A DNA stretch of 64,000 bases from Streptomyces sp. NBC_00094 (GCF_026343125.1 NZ_JAPEMB010000001.1:3787501-3851500); one strand, 5' to 3'; shown: positions 51,321 to 60,521, counted from the stretch's first letter. A program made the numbers and translations. Notes: a model not told the origin generated them from the sequence alone.

Positions 51321-52778
51321 TCAGGTCGGGGCGTCCCGCTCCCCCGGGTCCAGCGGCGGCGACGTCACCCCGCAGTGCACCCGGCACTCCGGGTGGCACT
51401 CCGCCCGCGCCGCCGGCGTCCGCATCGTCGTCCAGGCCAGCACCGCCCCCACCACCAGGATCCCCGCGCACATCGGCATCGCCCGCCGGAAGGTCTCGTC
51501 GAACTCCTCCGCCGAGAGGTACGCCTCCGGGCCCATCCCGGCGAGCAGCGGCAGCGCGGCCACCGCGAGCAGCCCGGCCGCCCGCGCCGCCGCGTTGTTG
51601 ATCCCGCTCGCGAGCCCCGCCCTGGCCACGTCCACCGAGGCCAGGACGGTCGCGGTCAGCGGCGCGACCAGGGCCGTCATGCCGAGACCGAGCACCAGCA
51701 CGGCCGGCAGCACGTCCTGTACGTACGAGGCGTCCTCCCCGACCCGCAGCATCAGCAGCATCCCCGCCGCGCACAGCAGCGGCCCCACCGTGAGGGGGAT
51801 CCGGGGCCCGATCCGCTCCCCCAGCTCCCCGGACTTCGCCGAGAACAGCAGCATGAGCACGGTCGTCGGCAGCAACGCCGTACCGGCGCCGAGCGCCGAG
51901 TAGCCGGAGACCACCTGGAGCTGCAGCGCGGCCAGGAAGAAGAAGCCGCCGAACGCCGCGTACACGCAGAGGGTGACCAGGTTGACCGCCGTGAACAGCC
52001 GGGACTCGAAGATCGACGGCGGTGCCATCGCACGCTCCCCCCGCCGCCGCTCCACCACCACGAACCCGGCCCCGAGCACGACCCCGGCCACCCCCGCCCA
52101 CCAGGCCGCGCCGATCAGCGCGTACGTCACGAGCCCGAGCGCCGCCGCGCCCAGGACCGCGCCGAGGACGTCGAAGCGGCCGTGCGCGGTCTCGTCCCGC
52201 GACTCGGGCACGTGGCGCAGGGCGACGGGTACGCAGAGGACGGCGAGCGGCACGTTCAGGAGGAACACCCACCGCCAGCCGGGACCGTCCACCAGCCAGC
52301 CGCCGACGAACGGCCCGATCGCCGCGCCCACTCCGCCGAAGCCGGACCACAGGCCGACCGCCTTGGCCCGGTCGTCCTCGTGGAAACTGGCCTGGATCAG
52401 CGCGAGCGAGCCGGGCGTGAGCAGCGCCCCGCCCACGCCCTGGAGCGCGCGGGCCGCGATCAGGACCCCGGCGTTCGGCGCGACTCCGCACAGCAGCGAG
52501 GCCAGCGCGAACCACACCACCCCGATCACGAAGACCCGGCGCCGCCCGTACCGGTCGCCGAGCGCCCCGCCGAGCAGGATCAGCCCGGCGAGGGTCAGCA
52601 TGTAGGCGTTGACGGTCCACTGGAGCGCGCCGAGGTCGGCGTCCAGGTCCTCGCCGATGTGCGGCAGGGCGACGTTGACGACGGTGGAGTCGAGCAGCAC
52701 CATCCCGGAGCCGAGCACGGTCGTGAACACGATCCACCGGCCGGTCGCCGAGGCCATCCGCACGTCCCGCTCACCCAT
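51321..52778 (-). CDS. DHA2-type MFS exporter (14 membrane segments)
   Basis: A 485-residue drug:H+ antiporter family member. The first helix carries VFTTVLGSGMVLLDSTVVNV with the DHA2 D-x-T-V-V motif, followed by LPHIGEDL and motif A-like GGALGDRYGRRRVFVIG; motif C is near ALLTPGSLALIQASFHEDDR. Expected to expel drugs or dyes. A His/Cys tail (ECHPECRVHCG) after the last helix is unusual. ATG 52778. Confidence 0.92.
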   Translation of the reverse strand: MGERDVRMASATGRWIVFTTVLGSGMVLLDSTVVNVALPHIGEDLDADLGALQWTVNAYMLTLAGLILLGGALGDRYGRRRVFVIGVVWFALASLLCGVAPNAGVLIAARALQGVGGALLTPGSLALIQASFHEDDRAKAVGLWSGFGGVGAAIGPFVGGWLVDGPGWRWVFLLNVPLAVLCVPVALRHVPESRDETAHGRFDVLGAVLGAAALGLVTYALIGAAWWAGVAGVVLGAGFVVVERRRGERAMAPPSIFESRLFTAVNLVTLCVYAAFGGFFFLAALQLQVVSGYSALGAGTALLPTTVLMLLFSAKSGELGERIGPRIPLTVGPLLCAAGMLLMLRVGEDASYVQDVLPAVLVLGLGMTALVAPLTATVLASVDVARAGLASGINNAAARAAGLLAVAALPLLAGMGPEAYLSAEEFDETFRRAMPMCAGILVVGAVLAWTTMRTPAARAECHPECRVHCGVTSPPLDPGERDAPT

Positions 52779-52824
52779 GCCTGCATGGTCCCGCGAAGAG
52801 GACGAACCCGCCCTTCGAACCGCC

Positions 52825-52918
52825 CCGCAGCGGGTCGGCGCGCCCGCAGCGGGTCAGGCCGGCATCCGCAGCGGGTCGGCGCGCCCGCAGCGGGTCAGTC
52901 CGTCACCCGCAGCGGGTC
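52825..52918. repeat. five copies of a 12-bp repeat ending at the aminotransferase stop
   Basis: CCGCAGCGGGTC occurs at 52825, 52844, 52866, 52885 and 52907; the last copy overlaps the aminotransferase stop codon (52917-52919). Spacing alternates near 19-22 bp, so the units are part of longer diverged copies. Confidence 0.9.
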
Positions 52919-54077
52919 AGCTCGTCCGCAGCCGCGTCGCCGCCCGGATCAGCGCGTCCACGCCCCGCTCCGCCTTCTTCCTCGGGCAGCCCACGTTCAG
53001 CCGGACGAAGCCCGGCGTCCCGTACACCCCACCCGGCATGATCGCGACCTTCTCCACCGACACCAGCTCCTCCTGGAGCCGCGTCTCCTCGATTCCGAGT
53101 GGCCGCAGGTCGATCCAGGCCAGGTATCCGGCCTGCGGGGGCTCCCACACGACACCGGGCAGGCCCTCCGAGATCCGCTCCCGGAGCAGCCTCATCGTCC
53201 CCGCGACATAGCCGCGCAGCTCGTCCAGCCACGGCGCGCCCTGCCGGTACGCGGCGATGTGGGCGGTCAGCGAGAGGACGGCGGGCGAGGCGAGCCCCTC
53301 GCCGGTCTCCATGCGCCGGACGAACGCCTCGCGTGCGTCGGGGTCGCCGACGATCCCGTACGAGCCCGAGAGCGCGGGGAAATTGAAGGCCTTCGTGCCG
53401 GAGGTGACCAGCGCCCAGCGGCGGCCCCGGCCCGGCTCGGCCACCCGGGTCCACGGGATGTGCCGGTGGCCCTCGGTGGTCAGGTCGGCGTGGATCTCGT
53501 CGCTGACGACCGCCGCGCCGTGTCGTTCCGCCAGCTCGGCGAAGACGGTGAGCTCCTCCTCCGTCCACACCCGGCCGGTCGGGTTGTGCGGGGAGCAGAG
53601 CAGCAGCATCCGGCTGTCGGGGCGGGCCAGCTCCCGCTCCAGGGCGTCGAGGTCTCCGAGCGGCACGCCCCGCAGCTCGCGCCCGAGCCCGGTGACGGCC
53701 TTGCGGAATCCGTCGTACGTGGGGGTGTGGACGACCACGCCGTCGCCGGGCTCCGTCCACATCTGCAGGAGCTGCGAGAGCTGGCTGAGCACGGAGGGCG
53801 CGTACACGAGCGCCCCGGGGTCGATGTCGGTCGCGTACCGGCTCGCGTACCAGTGCCGGATCGCCTCCCGGAAGTCCCCGAGCCGCCAGTCCGTGTAACC
53901 GAAGACGCCGTGGTCGACTCGGTCGCGGAGGGCCGCGAGGACCTCCGGCGGGGAAGCGAAGTCCATGTCGGAGATGGTGAAGGGGAGCAGATCGGGCACG
54001 CCGAAGCGGTCCGCTATCCCGTCCCACTGGACCGACCAGGTGTCGTGTCGGTCTATCTCGCGGTCGAAGTCGTACAT
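52917..54077 (-). CDS. MalY/PatB-type PLP aminotransferase (possible cystathionine beta-lyase)
   Basis: A 386-residue fold-type I PLP enzyme. MalY/PatB-like motifs include MDFASPPEVLAALRDRV at the start, LCSPHNPTGRVW, VVSDEIHADLTTEGH and the Schiff-base Lys in VTSGTKAFNFPAL (~235). These proteins cleave C-S bonds (cystathionine beta-lyase) or transaminate. ATG 54077. The gene follows fba and ends in a 12-bp repeat. Confidence 0.88.
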   Translation of the reverse strand: MYDFDREIDRHDTWSVQWDGIADRFGVPDLLPFTISDMDFASPPEVLAALRDRVDHGVFGYTDWRLGDFREAIRHWYASRYATDIDPGALVYAPSVLSQLSQLLQMWTEPGDGVVVHTPTYDGFRKAVTGLGRELRGVPLGDLDALERELARPDSRMLLLCSPHNPTGRVWTEEELTVFAELAERHGAAVVSDEIHADLTTEGHRHIPWTRVAEPGRGRRWALVTSGTKAFNFPALSGSYGIVGDPDAREAFVRRMETGEGLASPAVLSLTAHIAAYRQGAPWLDELRGYVAGTMRLLRERISEGLPGVVWEPPQAGYLAWIDLRPLGIEETRLQEELVSVEKVAIMPGGVYGTPGFVRLNVGCPRKKAERGVDALIRAATRLRTS

Positions 54078-54101
54078 CAGGCCCTCCTCGTCGACGCACG
54101 A

Positions 54102-54131
54102 GGGCCCGGCACCTCAGGAGGTACCGGGCCC
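54102..54131. terminator. fba terminator
   Basis: A 13-bp stem (54102-54114 and 54119-54131) with one mismatch and a 4-base loop, just downstream of the fba stop codon. Confidence 0.85.
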
Positions 54132-54144
54132 GTCGTTCACACGC

Positions 54145-55167
54145 TTACTTCAGCTTCGTGCCGGTCGAGCGGAGCGCGGCACACGCCTCGGTCACGCGGA
54201 CGGCCATGCCGGCCTCGGCCAGCTTGCCCCAGGTGCGCGGGTCGTAGGTGGACTTCTTGCCGACCTCGCCGTCGACCTTCAGGACACCGTCGTAGTTGCG
54301 GAACATGTGGTCCACGACCGGACGGGTGAAGGCGTACTGGGTGTCGGTGTCGAGGTTCATCTTCACGACGCCGTTCTCCAGCGCGGTGGCGATCTCCTCG
54401 GCGGTCGAGCCCGAGCCACCGTGGAAGACGAAGTCGAACGGGTCGTTCTTGCCGAACTTCGCGGCGACGCCCGCCTGGAGGTCCTTGAGGAGCTCGGGGC
54501 GGAGCACGACGTTGCCCGGCTTGTAGACGCCGTGCACGTTGCCGAAGGACGCGGCCAGGAGGTAGCGGCCCTTCTCGCCCAGGCCGAGGGCCTCGGCGGT
54601 GCGGATGGCGTCGTCGACGGTGGTGTACAGCTCGTCGTTGATCTCGTGCGTGACGCCGTCCTCCTCGCCGCCGGTCGGGGTGATCTCGACCTCAAGGATG
54701 ATCTTGGCGGCGGCGGCCTTCGCGAGCAGCTCCTGGCCGATGGCCAGGTTGTCGGCGAGGGTCTCGGCGGAGCCGTCCCACATGTGCGACTGGAACAGCG
54801 GGTTCTCGCCACGGGCGACGCGCTCGGCGGAGATGTCGAGCAGCGGACGGACGTAGCCGTCGAGCTTGTCCTTCGGGCAGTGGTCGGTGTGCAGCGCGAC
54901 CGTGATGTCGTACTTCTTGGCGACGATGTGCGCGAACTCGGCCAGGGCAACGGCGCCCGTGACCATGTCCTTGTTGTACTGACCGCCCAGGAACTCGGCT
55001 CCACCGGTCGAGATCTGGATGATGCCGTCGCTCTCGGCCTCCGCGAAGCCTCGCAGCGCCGCGTGCAGAGTCTGGGTCGAGGTCACATTGATGGCCGGGT
55101 AGGCGAACTTGCCTGCCTTCGCCCGGTCGAGCATCTCGTTGTAGACCTCGGGGGTTGCGATGGGCAT
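54145..55167 (-). CDS. fba: class II fructose-bisphosphate aldolase
   Basis: A 340-residue zinc enzyme of glycolysis that splits fructose-1,6-bisphosphate. VALHTDHCPKDKLDGYVRPL holds the catalytic Asp and first zinc His; later metal and phosphate sites are FGNVHGVYKPGNV and VFHGGSGSTAEEI. C-terminal YDPRTWGKLAE is typical of this subclass. The ATG follows a clear ribosome site. A terminator follows the gene. Confidence 0.97.
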   Translation of the reverse strand: MPIATPEVYNEMLDRAKAGKFAYPAINVTSTQTLHAALRGFAEAESDGIIQISTGGAEFLGGQYNKDMVTGAVALAEFAHIVAKKYDITVALHTDHCPKDKLDGYVRPLLDISAERVARGENPLFQSHMWDGSAETLADNLAIGQELLAKAAAAKIILEVEITPTGGEEDGVTHEINDELYTTVDDAIRTAEALGLGEKGRYLLAASFGNVHGVYKPGNVVLRPELLKDLQAGVAAKFGKNDPFDFVFHGGSGSTAEEIATALENGVVKMNLDTDTQYAFTRPVVDHMFRNYDGVLKVDGEVGKKSTYDPRTWGKLAEAGMAVRVTEACAALRSTGTKLK

Positions 55168-55285
55168 TCGTCCGCTCCTTGTGATGTGCGGGGTGTGTGC
55201 GTTGCTGTCCCTGACCTGGGGGCGACGTCATCGTCGACCCCATCCTTTCAGACTCTCGTCCGGGCTCCCACGGGCACGGCATGCC

Positions 55286-55323
55286 AAGGGGCGGGGTGTT
55301 TCACGTGAAACACCCCGCCCCTT
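55286..55323. other. parS-like ParB binding site inside a 38-bp palindrome
   Basis: The core TGTTTCACGTGAAACA (55297-55312) is the consensus ParB site. It is embedded in a perfect 38-bp palindrome flanked by GGGGCGGGG. It lies between pyrE and fba. Such sites cluster near the Streptomyces origin, in keeping with this region's place on the chromosome. The G/C arms could also act as a pyrE terminator. Confidence 0.9.
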
Positions 55324-55388
55324 CGGGAAAACGCAGGTCAGGACCGCTCTCACCAGAGTCCGGGACCTAAGTCACGACTTCGCGGCAG

Positions 55389-55928
55389 TTAGCCCAGTTC
55401 GAGATCGCCCAGCTGGTAGCCGGTGAGGTACGGCAGACCCGCCCCGGCGATCGCGTCGGCCGCGCCCCGGTCCACGATCGTGGCCACGGCGACGACCTCG
55501 CCGCCCGCCTCGCGGACGGCCGCGACGGCGGTCAGCGGCGAGCCGCCGGTGGTCGAGGTGTCCTCGACCACGAGGCAGCGGCGGCCCTTCACGTCCGCCC
55601 CCTCGATACGGCGCTGCATACCGTGCGCCTTCTGCGCCTTCCGTACGACGAAGGCGTCGAGGCGCTGCCCGCGCGCGGCGGAGGCGTGCAGCATCGAGGT
55701 CGCGACCGGGTCGGCGCCCAGGGTCAGACCGCCGACGCAGTCGAAGTCCAGGTCGGCGGTGAGGTCGAGCATGACCTGACCCACCATCGGCGCGGCCTCG
55801 CCGTCCAGCGTGATGCGGCGCAGGTCGATGTAGTAATCGGCTTCCAGACCCGAGGAGAGGGTCACCTTGCCGTGTACCACGGCCTTGTCCTTGATCTGCT
55901 GGAGCAGCTCAGCACGTACGTCAGTCAT
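55389..55928 (-). CDS. pyrE: orotate phosphoribosyltransferase
   Basis: A 179-residue enzyme that joins orotate to PRPP, giving OMP in pyrimidine synthesis. The PRPP motif is RCLVVEDTSTTGGSPLTAVA (~116), and the hood region has LTLGADPVATSML and FVVRKAQKAHGMQRRIEG. ATG 55928. It stands alone here, away from the main pyr cluster. Confidence 0.96.
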   Translation of the reverse strand: MTDVRAELLQQIKDKAVVHGKVTLSSGLEADYYIDLRRITLDGEAAPMVGQVMLDLTADLDFDCVGGLTLGADPVATSMLHASAARGQRLDAFVVRKAQKAHGMQRRIEGADVKGRRCLVVEDTSTTGGSPLTAVAAVREAGGEVVAVATIVDRGAADAIAGAGLPYLTGYQLGDLELG

Positions 55929-55954
55929 GGTCAGCAGCTTAGGGCGTGTCCGGC

Positions 55955-55998
55955 GGGTCAGGGACGGAGCCGCCGCGGGTCAGGGACGGAGCCGCCGC
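55955..55998. repeat. 22-bp tandem repeat across aldose-epimerase stop
   Basis: Two exact copies (55955-55976 and 55977-55998). The second contains the stop codon of the aldose epimerase gene (55980-55982); the first repeats it downstream. Confidence 0.9.
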
Positions 55999-56771
55999 CA
56001 GCTCCAGACGCTCGCGATCTCCAGCGGGTCGATCGGGGTGACCAGGCGCGGGTGGGTGTTGAGGCCGTTCGGCGGGCCGGACTGCGGCTCGACACAGACC
56101 GCCTCCGCCGGCTCGTCGTAGATCACGACCCACTCGGCGCGGCTGGTGACCTTCAGCTCCAGCTCCTCCGGCCAGGTGAGGGTGACGTCGACGCCCTCGG
56201 GCATCCCGAAGCAGTCGTCCCAGGGGCCGGGGAGGGGATCGATCCGGCGGCCGGTGGGGAGGTGGTTCTCGCCGCGCTCCTCCTGCCAGGCGGGCGTGAA
56301 GTCGAGCCGCACGTCCTGGCCGCCCTCGCCGAGGTTGCGCAGGAACCAGGGGTGCCAGCCGGCCTGCGCCGGGAAGGAGTCGTCATAGGTCTCGATCCCG
56401 AACCGGAGGGTGAGGGAGTCCTCGGCCAGCTCGAAGACCTGGGTCACCAGGCCCTTGTACGGCCAGGGGTCCCCGAGCTCGCAGGTGAAGACCGCCTCCG
56501 TCTCCGAGGTCCGGACGGTCTTCCAGGCGAGGTCGCGGACGGTGCCGTGGATGGCGTGCGGGGGTGCGTTGACCGGCAGCTGATGGGTGGTCCCCCCGTT
56601 GCGGAAGCGACCTTCCTCGGTCCGCCCGCACCAGGGCACCATCGGGAAGCTCCCGAACCGCTCACCCTGGCGCAGCACCTCGGTGCCGCCGATGCGCAGG
56701 CCCTCGATCCGGCAGCCGTGTTCGGGGCTGATGGTCAACTCGGCGTCGCCCGCCGTCAGTCGTGTCTGCAT
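55980..56771 (-). CDS. aldose 1-epimerase family protein
   Basis: A 263-residue galactose mutarotase-like beta-sandwich protein. Key residues: R and H in the FPMVPWCGRTEEGRFRNGG and PPHAIHGTVRDLAW regions, the second His in AGWHPWFLRN and the catalytic Glu in AVCVEPQSGPPNGL. This matches the YihR/YeaD-like branch. Probably interconverts sugar anomers, perhaps hexose phosphates. ATG 56771 preferred over GTG 56777. Confidence 0.88.
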   Translation of the reverse strand: MQTRLTAGDAELTISPEHGCRIEGLRIGGTEVLRQGERFGSFPMVPWCGRTEEGRFRNGGTTHQLPVNAPPHAIHGTVRDLAWKTVRTSETEAVFTCELGDPWPYKGLVTQVFELAEDSLTLRFGIETYDDSFPAQAGWHPWFLRNLGEGGQDVRLDFTPAWQEERGENHLPTGRRIDPLPGPWDDCFGMPEGVDVTLTWPEELELKVTSRAEWVVIYDEPAEAVCVEPQSGPPNGLNTHPRLVTPIDPLEIASVWSWRRLRP

Positions 56772-56805
56772 GCTCACGCCCCGACCCTAATCGTGCCGGG
56801 CCGAT

Positions 56806-57732
56806 TCAGCGGCGTCGACGCAGGGCCCGGCCGACGACGACGGCGGAGGCGAGGGCGAGCACGGCGGCGGGGGCGATCCACCGCAGGGTGTCCGACGCGC
56901 GGGTGGACTCGGGCGCGGGAACGGGGGCGTACCGGCCGCGCGGAGGGGCGTGGTCGACCTCCTCGGCGCTCCGTCCGATCATGGTCCGCCGCGCGTGGGC
57001 GGCCTCGGCGGCGGGCTGCGGGGAGGGGAGCTCGACCGGGGTGACGCCGAACTCCTCGTCGAGCAGCGGGTCGAGGGAGGGGGGCGGGATCTCCACGCCG
57101 AAGCCGGAGGACCGCCCGGGCTCCTCGACCCCGTCGTCGACCCCGTCATGATCGGTTTCGGGACCGACGTCGGAACCGGCGTCGGCGGGGGTACGGGGGT
57201 CGGCGTCGGCACGGGAGTCGCGACCGGCACGGGAGTCGCCGCGCGTACCGGATTCGCCGCCGGTACCGGAGTCGGCGCCGTCCTCCTCGGCCGCGTCCCC
57301 CGGCTCCTCCGCGAGAGCGGCCACCGCCTCCACGAACTTGTCGAGCAGCCGGGCGCCCGCCGTGTTCCGGGCCTCGTCCGTCGCCTCGGCGAGCCGGCCC
57401 TCCGCCGTCAGGGCGCCCGTGAAGCTCAGGCTCGTTCCCTCGTCCACCGGAGTGAGGACGACGGTCAGGGACAGTTCGGCCGAGCCCTTGCCCCGGGCCT
57501 CGGCGCCCTGCCCCTCGTAAGTGATGGCACCGTCCCGCTCGACGACCCGCAGGGTGCCCCGGTAGGTGATGGTGTGGCCGCCGACGCGGACCTTGAGGCG
57601 GCCCGCGAGGGGGCCCGCCTCCGCGTCGGCGTCGCGCTGGAGGCCTGGCACGCAGCGCACCACCCGGGCCGGGTCCGTGAGCGTCGCGCGCAGGACCTCG
57701 GCCGGTACCGGGACGAACACCTCATGCTCCAT
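56806..57732 (-). CDS. CoxG-like SRPBCC protein with C-terminal membrane anchor
   Basis: A 308-residue protein. The N-terminal SRPBCC/CoxG-like ligand-binding domain (~1-150) starts MEHEVFVPVPAEVLRATLTD and has CVPGLQR and a tail-typical LLDKFVEAVAALAEEP. A long acidic, repetitive linker (~150-240) follows, with a single membrane helix at the end (~282-300). CoxG domains recruit metalloenzyme maturation factors to membranes in carbon monoxide oxidisers; here no cox genes are near. ATG 57732. Confidence 0.85.
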   Translation of the reverse strand: MEHEVFVPVPAEVLRATLTDPARVVRCVPGLQRDADAEAGPLAGRLKVRVGGHTITYRGTLRVVERDGAITYEGQGAEARGKGSAELSLTVVLTPVDEGTSLSFTGALTAEGRLAEATDEARNTAGARLLDKFVEAVAALAEEPGDAAEEDGADSGTGGESGTRGDSRAGRDSRADADPRTPADAGSDVGPETDHDGVDDGVEEPGRSSGFGVEIPPPSLDPLLDEEFGVTPVELPSPQPAAEAAHARRTMIGRSAEEVDHAPPRGRYAPVPAPESTRASDTLRWIAPAAVLALASAVVVGRALRRRR

Positions 57733-57835
57733 GGAAGCCGAGCCTACTCAGGCCGGGGCGTGGCGTCGCCTCTTTGCGCCGGGGCCCGCGCGCCCTCGAC
57801 CGCGCCTCGCCACCACCCGCGGCCCTCCCCCGCCC

Positions 57836-59545
57836 TCAGCCGCCGTACCGCGGGTGCACCAGGGTCGAGGGCGGCAGCTCGGCTCCCCGGGCCCGCTCGG
57901 CTCGGCGCGCGGCGGCCTCCAGGGTGCCCGCGCCGAGGGAGCGCAGCCGGGGTGCGTCGGGTGCGAGGCCGAGGGCGGGCGGCTGCGTTCCCACGACCGC
58001 CAGGAGGAAACCCCAGTCCCCGGGCCCCTGCTCCGTACCGCCGGTGCGGTCGGCGCGGTCGGGACCGGCGGCGAAGCCGGGGGTGCGGCCGCCCGCGCTG
58101 TAGGGGCGGGTCGCGAACCCGGCGGCGCGCAGGGATGCGTCCACCGTCCAGTACGTGTGGGGGCGGTCGGTGACCGAACCGGCATGGACGGCGAACCGTC
58201 CGGAGCCGGCGAGGACCCGGGCCGCGAGCCCGTAGAACTCCTCCGAGTACAGCTTGGTGCTGGGGGTGATGCCCGGGTCGGGAAGGTCGGAGATCACCAC
58301 GTCGTACCGTTCCTGCAGATGATCGGCGGCACCCCGCAGCCAGTTGAAGGCGTCCGCGTAGACCACCCGGACGCGCGGGTCCCGGAACGCCTGCGCGTTG
58401 AGCGTGGCGAGGGCCGGATCGGTGCGGGCGAGGCGTACGACCCCGGGGTCGAGCTCGACGACGGTGACGGAGCGGACGCCGGGGTAGCGCAGGACCTCCC
58501 GGGCGGCGAGGCCGTCCCCGCCGCCGACGATCAGGACGCGCGCGTGCGGGCCTCTCATCGCGGGGTGGACGAGCGCCTCGTGGAAGCGGTACTCGTCCTG
58601 GCCTGCCACCCGGAGCCGGCCGTCCAGGAACAGGTCGGGCGGCCCCTCGCGGCCCCCCGTCACGACCACCTCCTGGAAGTCGGTGTGGACGGCGACCCGC
58701 ACCTGCTCCCCGTACACGGCCCGGCGCGCGGCCTCCTCGAAGTCGTCGACGAGCACGGTCGCCGTGGCGAGGACCGCCAGGACCGACACGTTCACCCCGA
58801 TCAGCAGGGCGCGGGAGCGGGCGGTCAGATCGCGGCGGAACACCCACAGCACGAGCCCGCCGCCCGCGATCGCGTTGACCGCGCCGGTGACGAGCGCGCC
58901 GGTGAGCTGGCCGAGCCAGGGCAGCAGCAGGAAGGGGAAGGCGAGGCCGCCGACGAGCGCGCCGACGTAGTCGGCGGCGAAGAGGTCGGCGACCGTCCCC
59001 GCGGCGTCGTCCTGCTCGACGGGCGGGGTCCGCCGACTCGCCCGCTTCGCGGGCCCGGACAGGGCGGCCCGCTGTATGAGGGACATGAGGAGGGGGATCT
59101 CCGCGCCGATGAGCACCCCGATGGCGAGCGAGAACCCCACGACGACGTACCGCGACTCGCCCAGCCAGGCGAAGGCCGCGTACAACGCCATCGCCGAGCA
59201 GCCTCCGATGAGGGCGAGCCCGGCCTCGACCAGGCCGAAGCCGACGGCGGCGCGGCAGCGCAGCCGCTTGGCGAGGAGCGAGCCCACCCCCATCGCGAAG
59301 ACCATCACGGAGAGCACGACGGAGGCCTGGGTGACCGAGTCGCCGATCAAGTAGGAGGCGAGCGCGACCAGTTCGAGTTCGTAGACCAGGCCGCAGGCGG
59401 CGCAGACGAAGACCACGGCGAGGACCGGGACCCGCACCGCGTCGCCCGATCGCGGCGGCCGCGACGACCGGGGTGGCCGCTCGCGCCGCCGCACGGGCGG
59501 TTGGCGCACCCTGGTGGGTGGCATGGTCACGGTCGGCTCGATCAT
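57836..59545 (-). CDS. membrane-fused polyamine aminopropyltransferase (SpeE-like)
   Basis: A 569-residue protein. Seven or more membrane segments in the first ~270 residues are fused to a spermidine-synthase domain (~300-520). The enzyme part shows VLIVGGGDGLAAREVLRYPG (aminopropyl donor site), VELDPGVVRLAR, VVYADAFNWL and the DLPDP loop. Membrane-bound SpeE versions are widespread in actinobacteria and may make or sense unusual polyamines. ATG 59545. Confidence 0.9.
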   Translation of the reverse strand: MIEPTVTMPPTRVRQPPVRRRERPPRSSRPPRSGDAVRVPVLAVVFVCAACGLVYELELVALASYLIGDSVTQASVVLSVMVFAMGVGSLLAKRLRCRAAVGFGLVEAGLALIGGCSAMALYAAFAWLGESRYVVVGFSLAIGVLIGAEIPLLMSLIQRAALSGPAKRASRRTPPVEQDDAAGTVADLFAADYVGALVGGLAFPFLLLPWLGQLTGALVTGAVNAIAGGGLVLWVFRRDLTARSRALLIGVNVSVLAVLATATVLVDDFEEAARRAVYGEQVRVAVHTDFQEVVVTGGREGPPDLFLDGRLRVAGQDEYRFHEALVHPAMRGPHARVLIVGGGDGLAAREVLRYPGVRSVTVVELDPGVVRLARTDPALATLNAQAFRDPRVRVVYADAFNWLRGAADHLQERYDVVISDLPDPGITPSTKLYSEEFYGLAARVLAGSGRFAVHAGSVTDRPHTYWTVDASLRAAGFATRPYSAGGRTPGFAAGPDRADRTGGTEQGPGDWGFLLAVVGTQPPALGLAPDAPRLRSLGAGTLEAAARRAERARGAELPPSTLVHPRYGG

Positions 59546-59620
59546 GAACGTAACGCTACGTCACGACTTACTCGCTCCTTGTCACCCACACGAGTGCACC
59601 TGGAGCTCTGGGAGGGCGTA

Positions 59621-60139
59621 TCAGAGCGTTGCGGGCATACGTACGCCGATCCGGGTCCTGGTCACCACCAACTGCCCTTCCTGCGGGTAGGCGTGCCAGG
59701 TGCGCCAGCGCACCTGGCCCTCGTGACGCTGTGCCAGCATCGCCGTGAAGGCGTGCGGGGACCCGGGGAAGGTCCCCGCGAGCCCGTTCGGGTGGTCGGC
59801 GACGAGCGCGAGCAGCTCCTGCGCACGGCCCGCGAAGGAGCCGTGCGAGAGCGTCTCGACACGTGCGGCGAATTCGTACTCCCATTCGCCGACGCGCTTG
59901 GACACGCCGAGCGGGAGCGGGGTGCTGCTGCCGGGCATACAGGCGACGGTCTCCGAGCAGCTGCGGCCCTCCTCCTCCAGGAGTACCTGGTGGGAGGCGC
60001 CGAGCAGCCTCAACTGGAGTCTGGCGCCGGAGAGTTCGAGATCGAGTACGGCGAGGGCGGGCAGCGGCTCGCGCCCGAGGGCCCAGGCCAGATCGGCCGC
60101 ACGCGTATCGGTGTAGGAGGTTTTCAGGGTGGTGAGCAT
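59621..60139 (-). CDS. DUF2617 protein
   Basis: A 172-residue soluble beta-rich protein matching DUF2617, found beside the membrane SpeE gene in many Streptomyces. Recognisable: DLAWALGREPLPALAVLDLE, FAARVETLSHGSFAGRAQEL, and WRTWHAYPQEGQLVVTRTRI. ATG 60139 was chosen as the first sensible start. Function unknown, but the conserved neighbourhood links it to the polyamine enzyme and the two small Cys-rich proteins. Confidence 0.82.
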   Translation of the reverse strand: MLTTLKTSYTDTRAADLAWALGREPLPALAVLDLELSGARLQLRLLGASHQVLLEEEGRSCSETVACMPGSSTPLPLGVSKRVGEWEYEFAARVETLSHGSFAGRAQELLALVADHPNGLAGTFPGSPHAFTAMLAQRHEGQVRWRTWHAYPQEGQLVVTRTRIGVRMPATL

Positions 60140-60513
60140 GGGTCGGCTCCGCAAACACGGTTTGACGGGTGGGCCGGGGGCGCCCCGGAGAGGGTCCAAC
60201 GGGAGTGGGGGATCGCCGGCTCGGTTCCACACACGGTCCGAGGGCTGTCTCTGTCAGGAGCGAGAGAACCACGGACGCCGGGCGACTCGCAGCGTTTTTA
60301 CCCAACTTGCCGTGGTTTCCAACCCCTTCGGGGACCCCACAGTTCAATTGTTCAATCAGAATCGATCGACAAGATCCGACGAAATGCCAACGACACGTGC
60401 CTCCGGGTCCGTTGCGCCCAGTGGGTGCTCCGCCCCCCTGGGCGCTGTCCGACGGACCGGACGCCCCCTGGCTGCTGCGGCTGCCACCCCCTGGCTGCCG
60501 CAGCCGCCGCCCC
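60140..60513. other. 374-bp gene-free region
   Basis: I see no gene here. It holds a comparatively AT-rich stretch (~60285-60400, including CAATTG and several TTCAA runs) that could carry promoters for the DUF2617 gene, and three copies of a 23-bp repeat toward its right end. Confidence 0.6.
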
Positions 60514-60521
60514 CTAGCTGC
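60464..60521. repeat. 23-bp repeat across the stop codon of the small Gly/Cys protein
   Basis: CCCCCTGGCTGC at 60464 and 60487, and CCCCCTAGCTGC at 60510, are exactly 23 bp apart. The third supplies the stop codon (TAG on the minus strand, 60514-60516); in the other two the same position reads CAG. Confidence 0.85.

Noticed and set aside
51375..54329. Long open frames of almost 1000 codons opposite the MFS and MalY-type genes, and similarly near 57566-60517
   Set aside because: Same GC-frame effect: they cross several real genes and intergenic repeats, and their translations are low-complexity.
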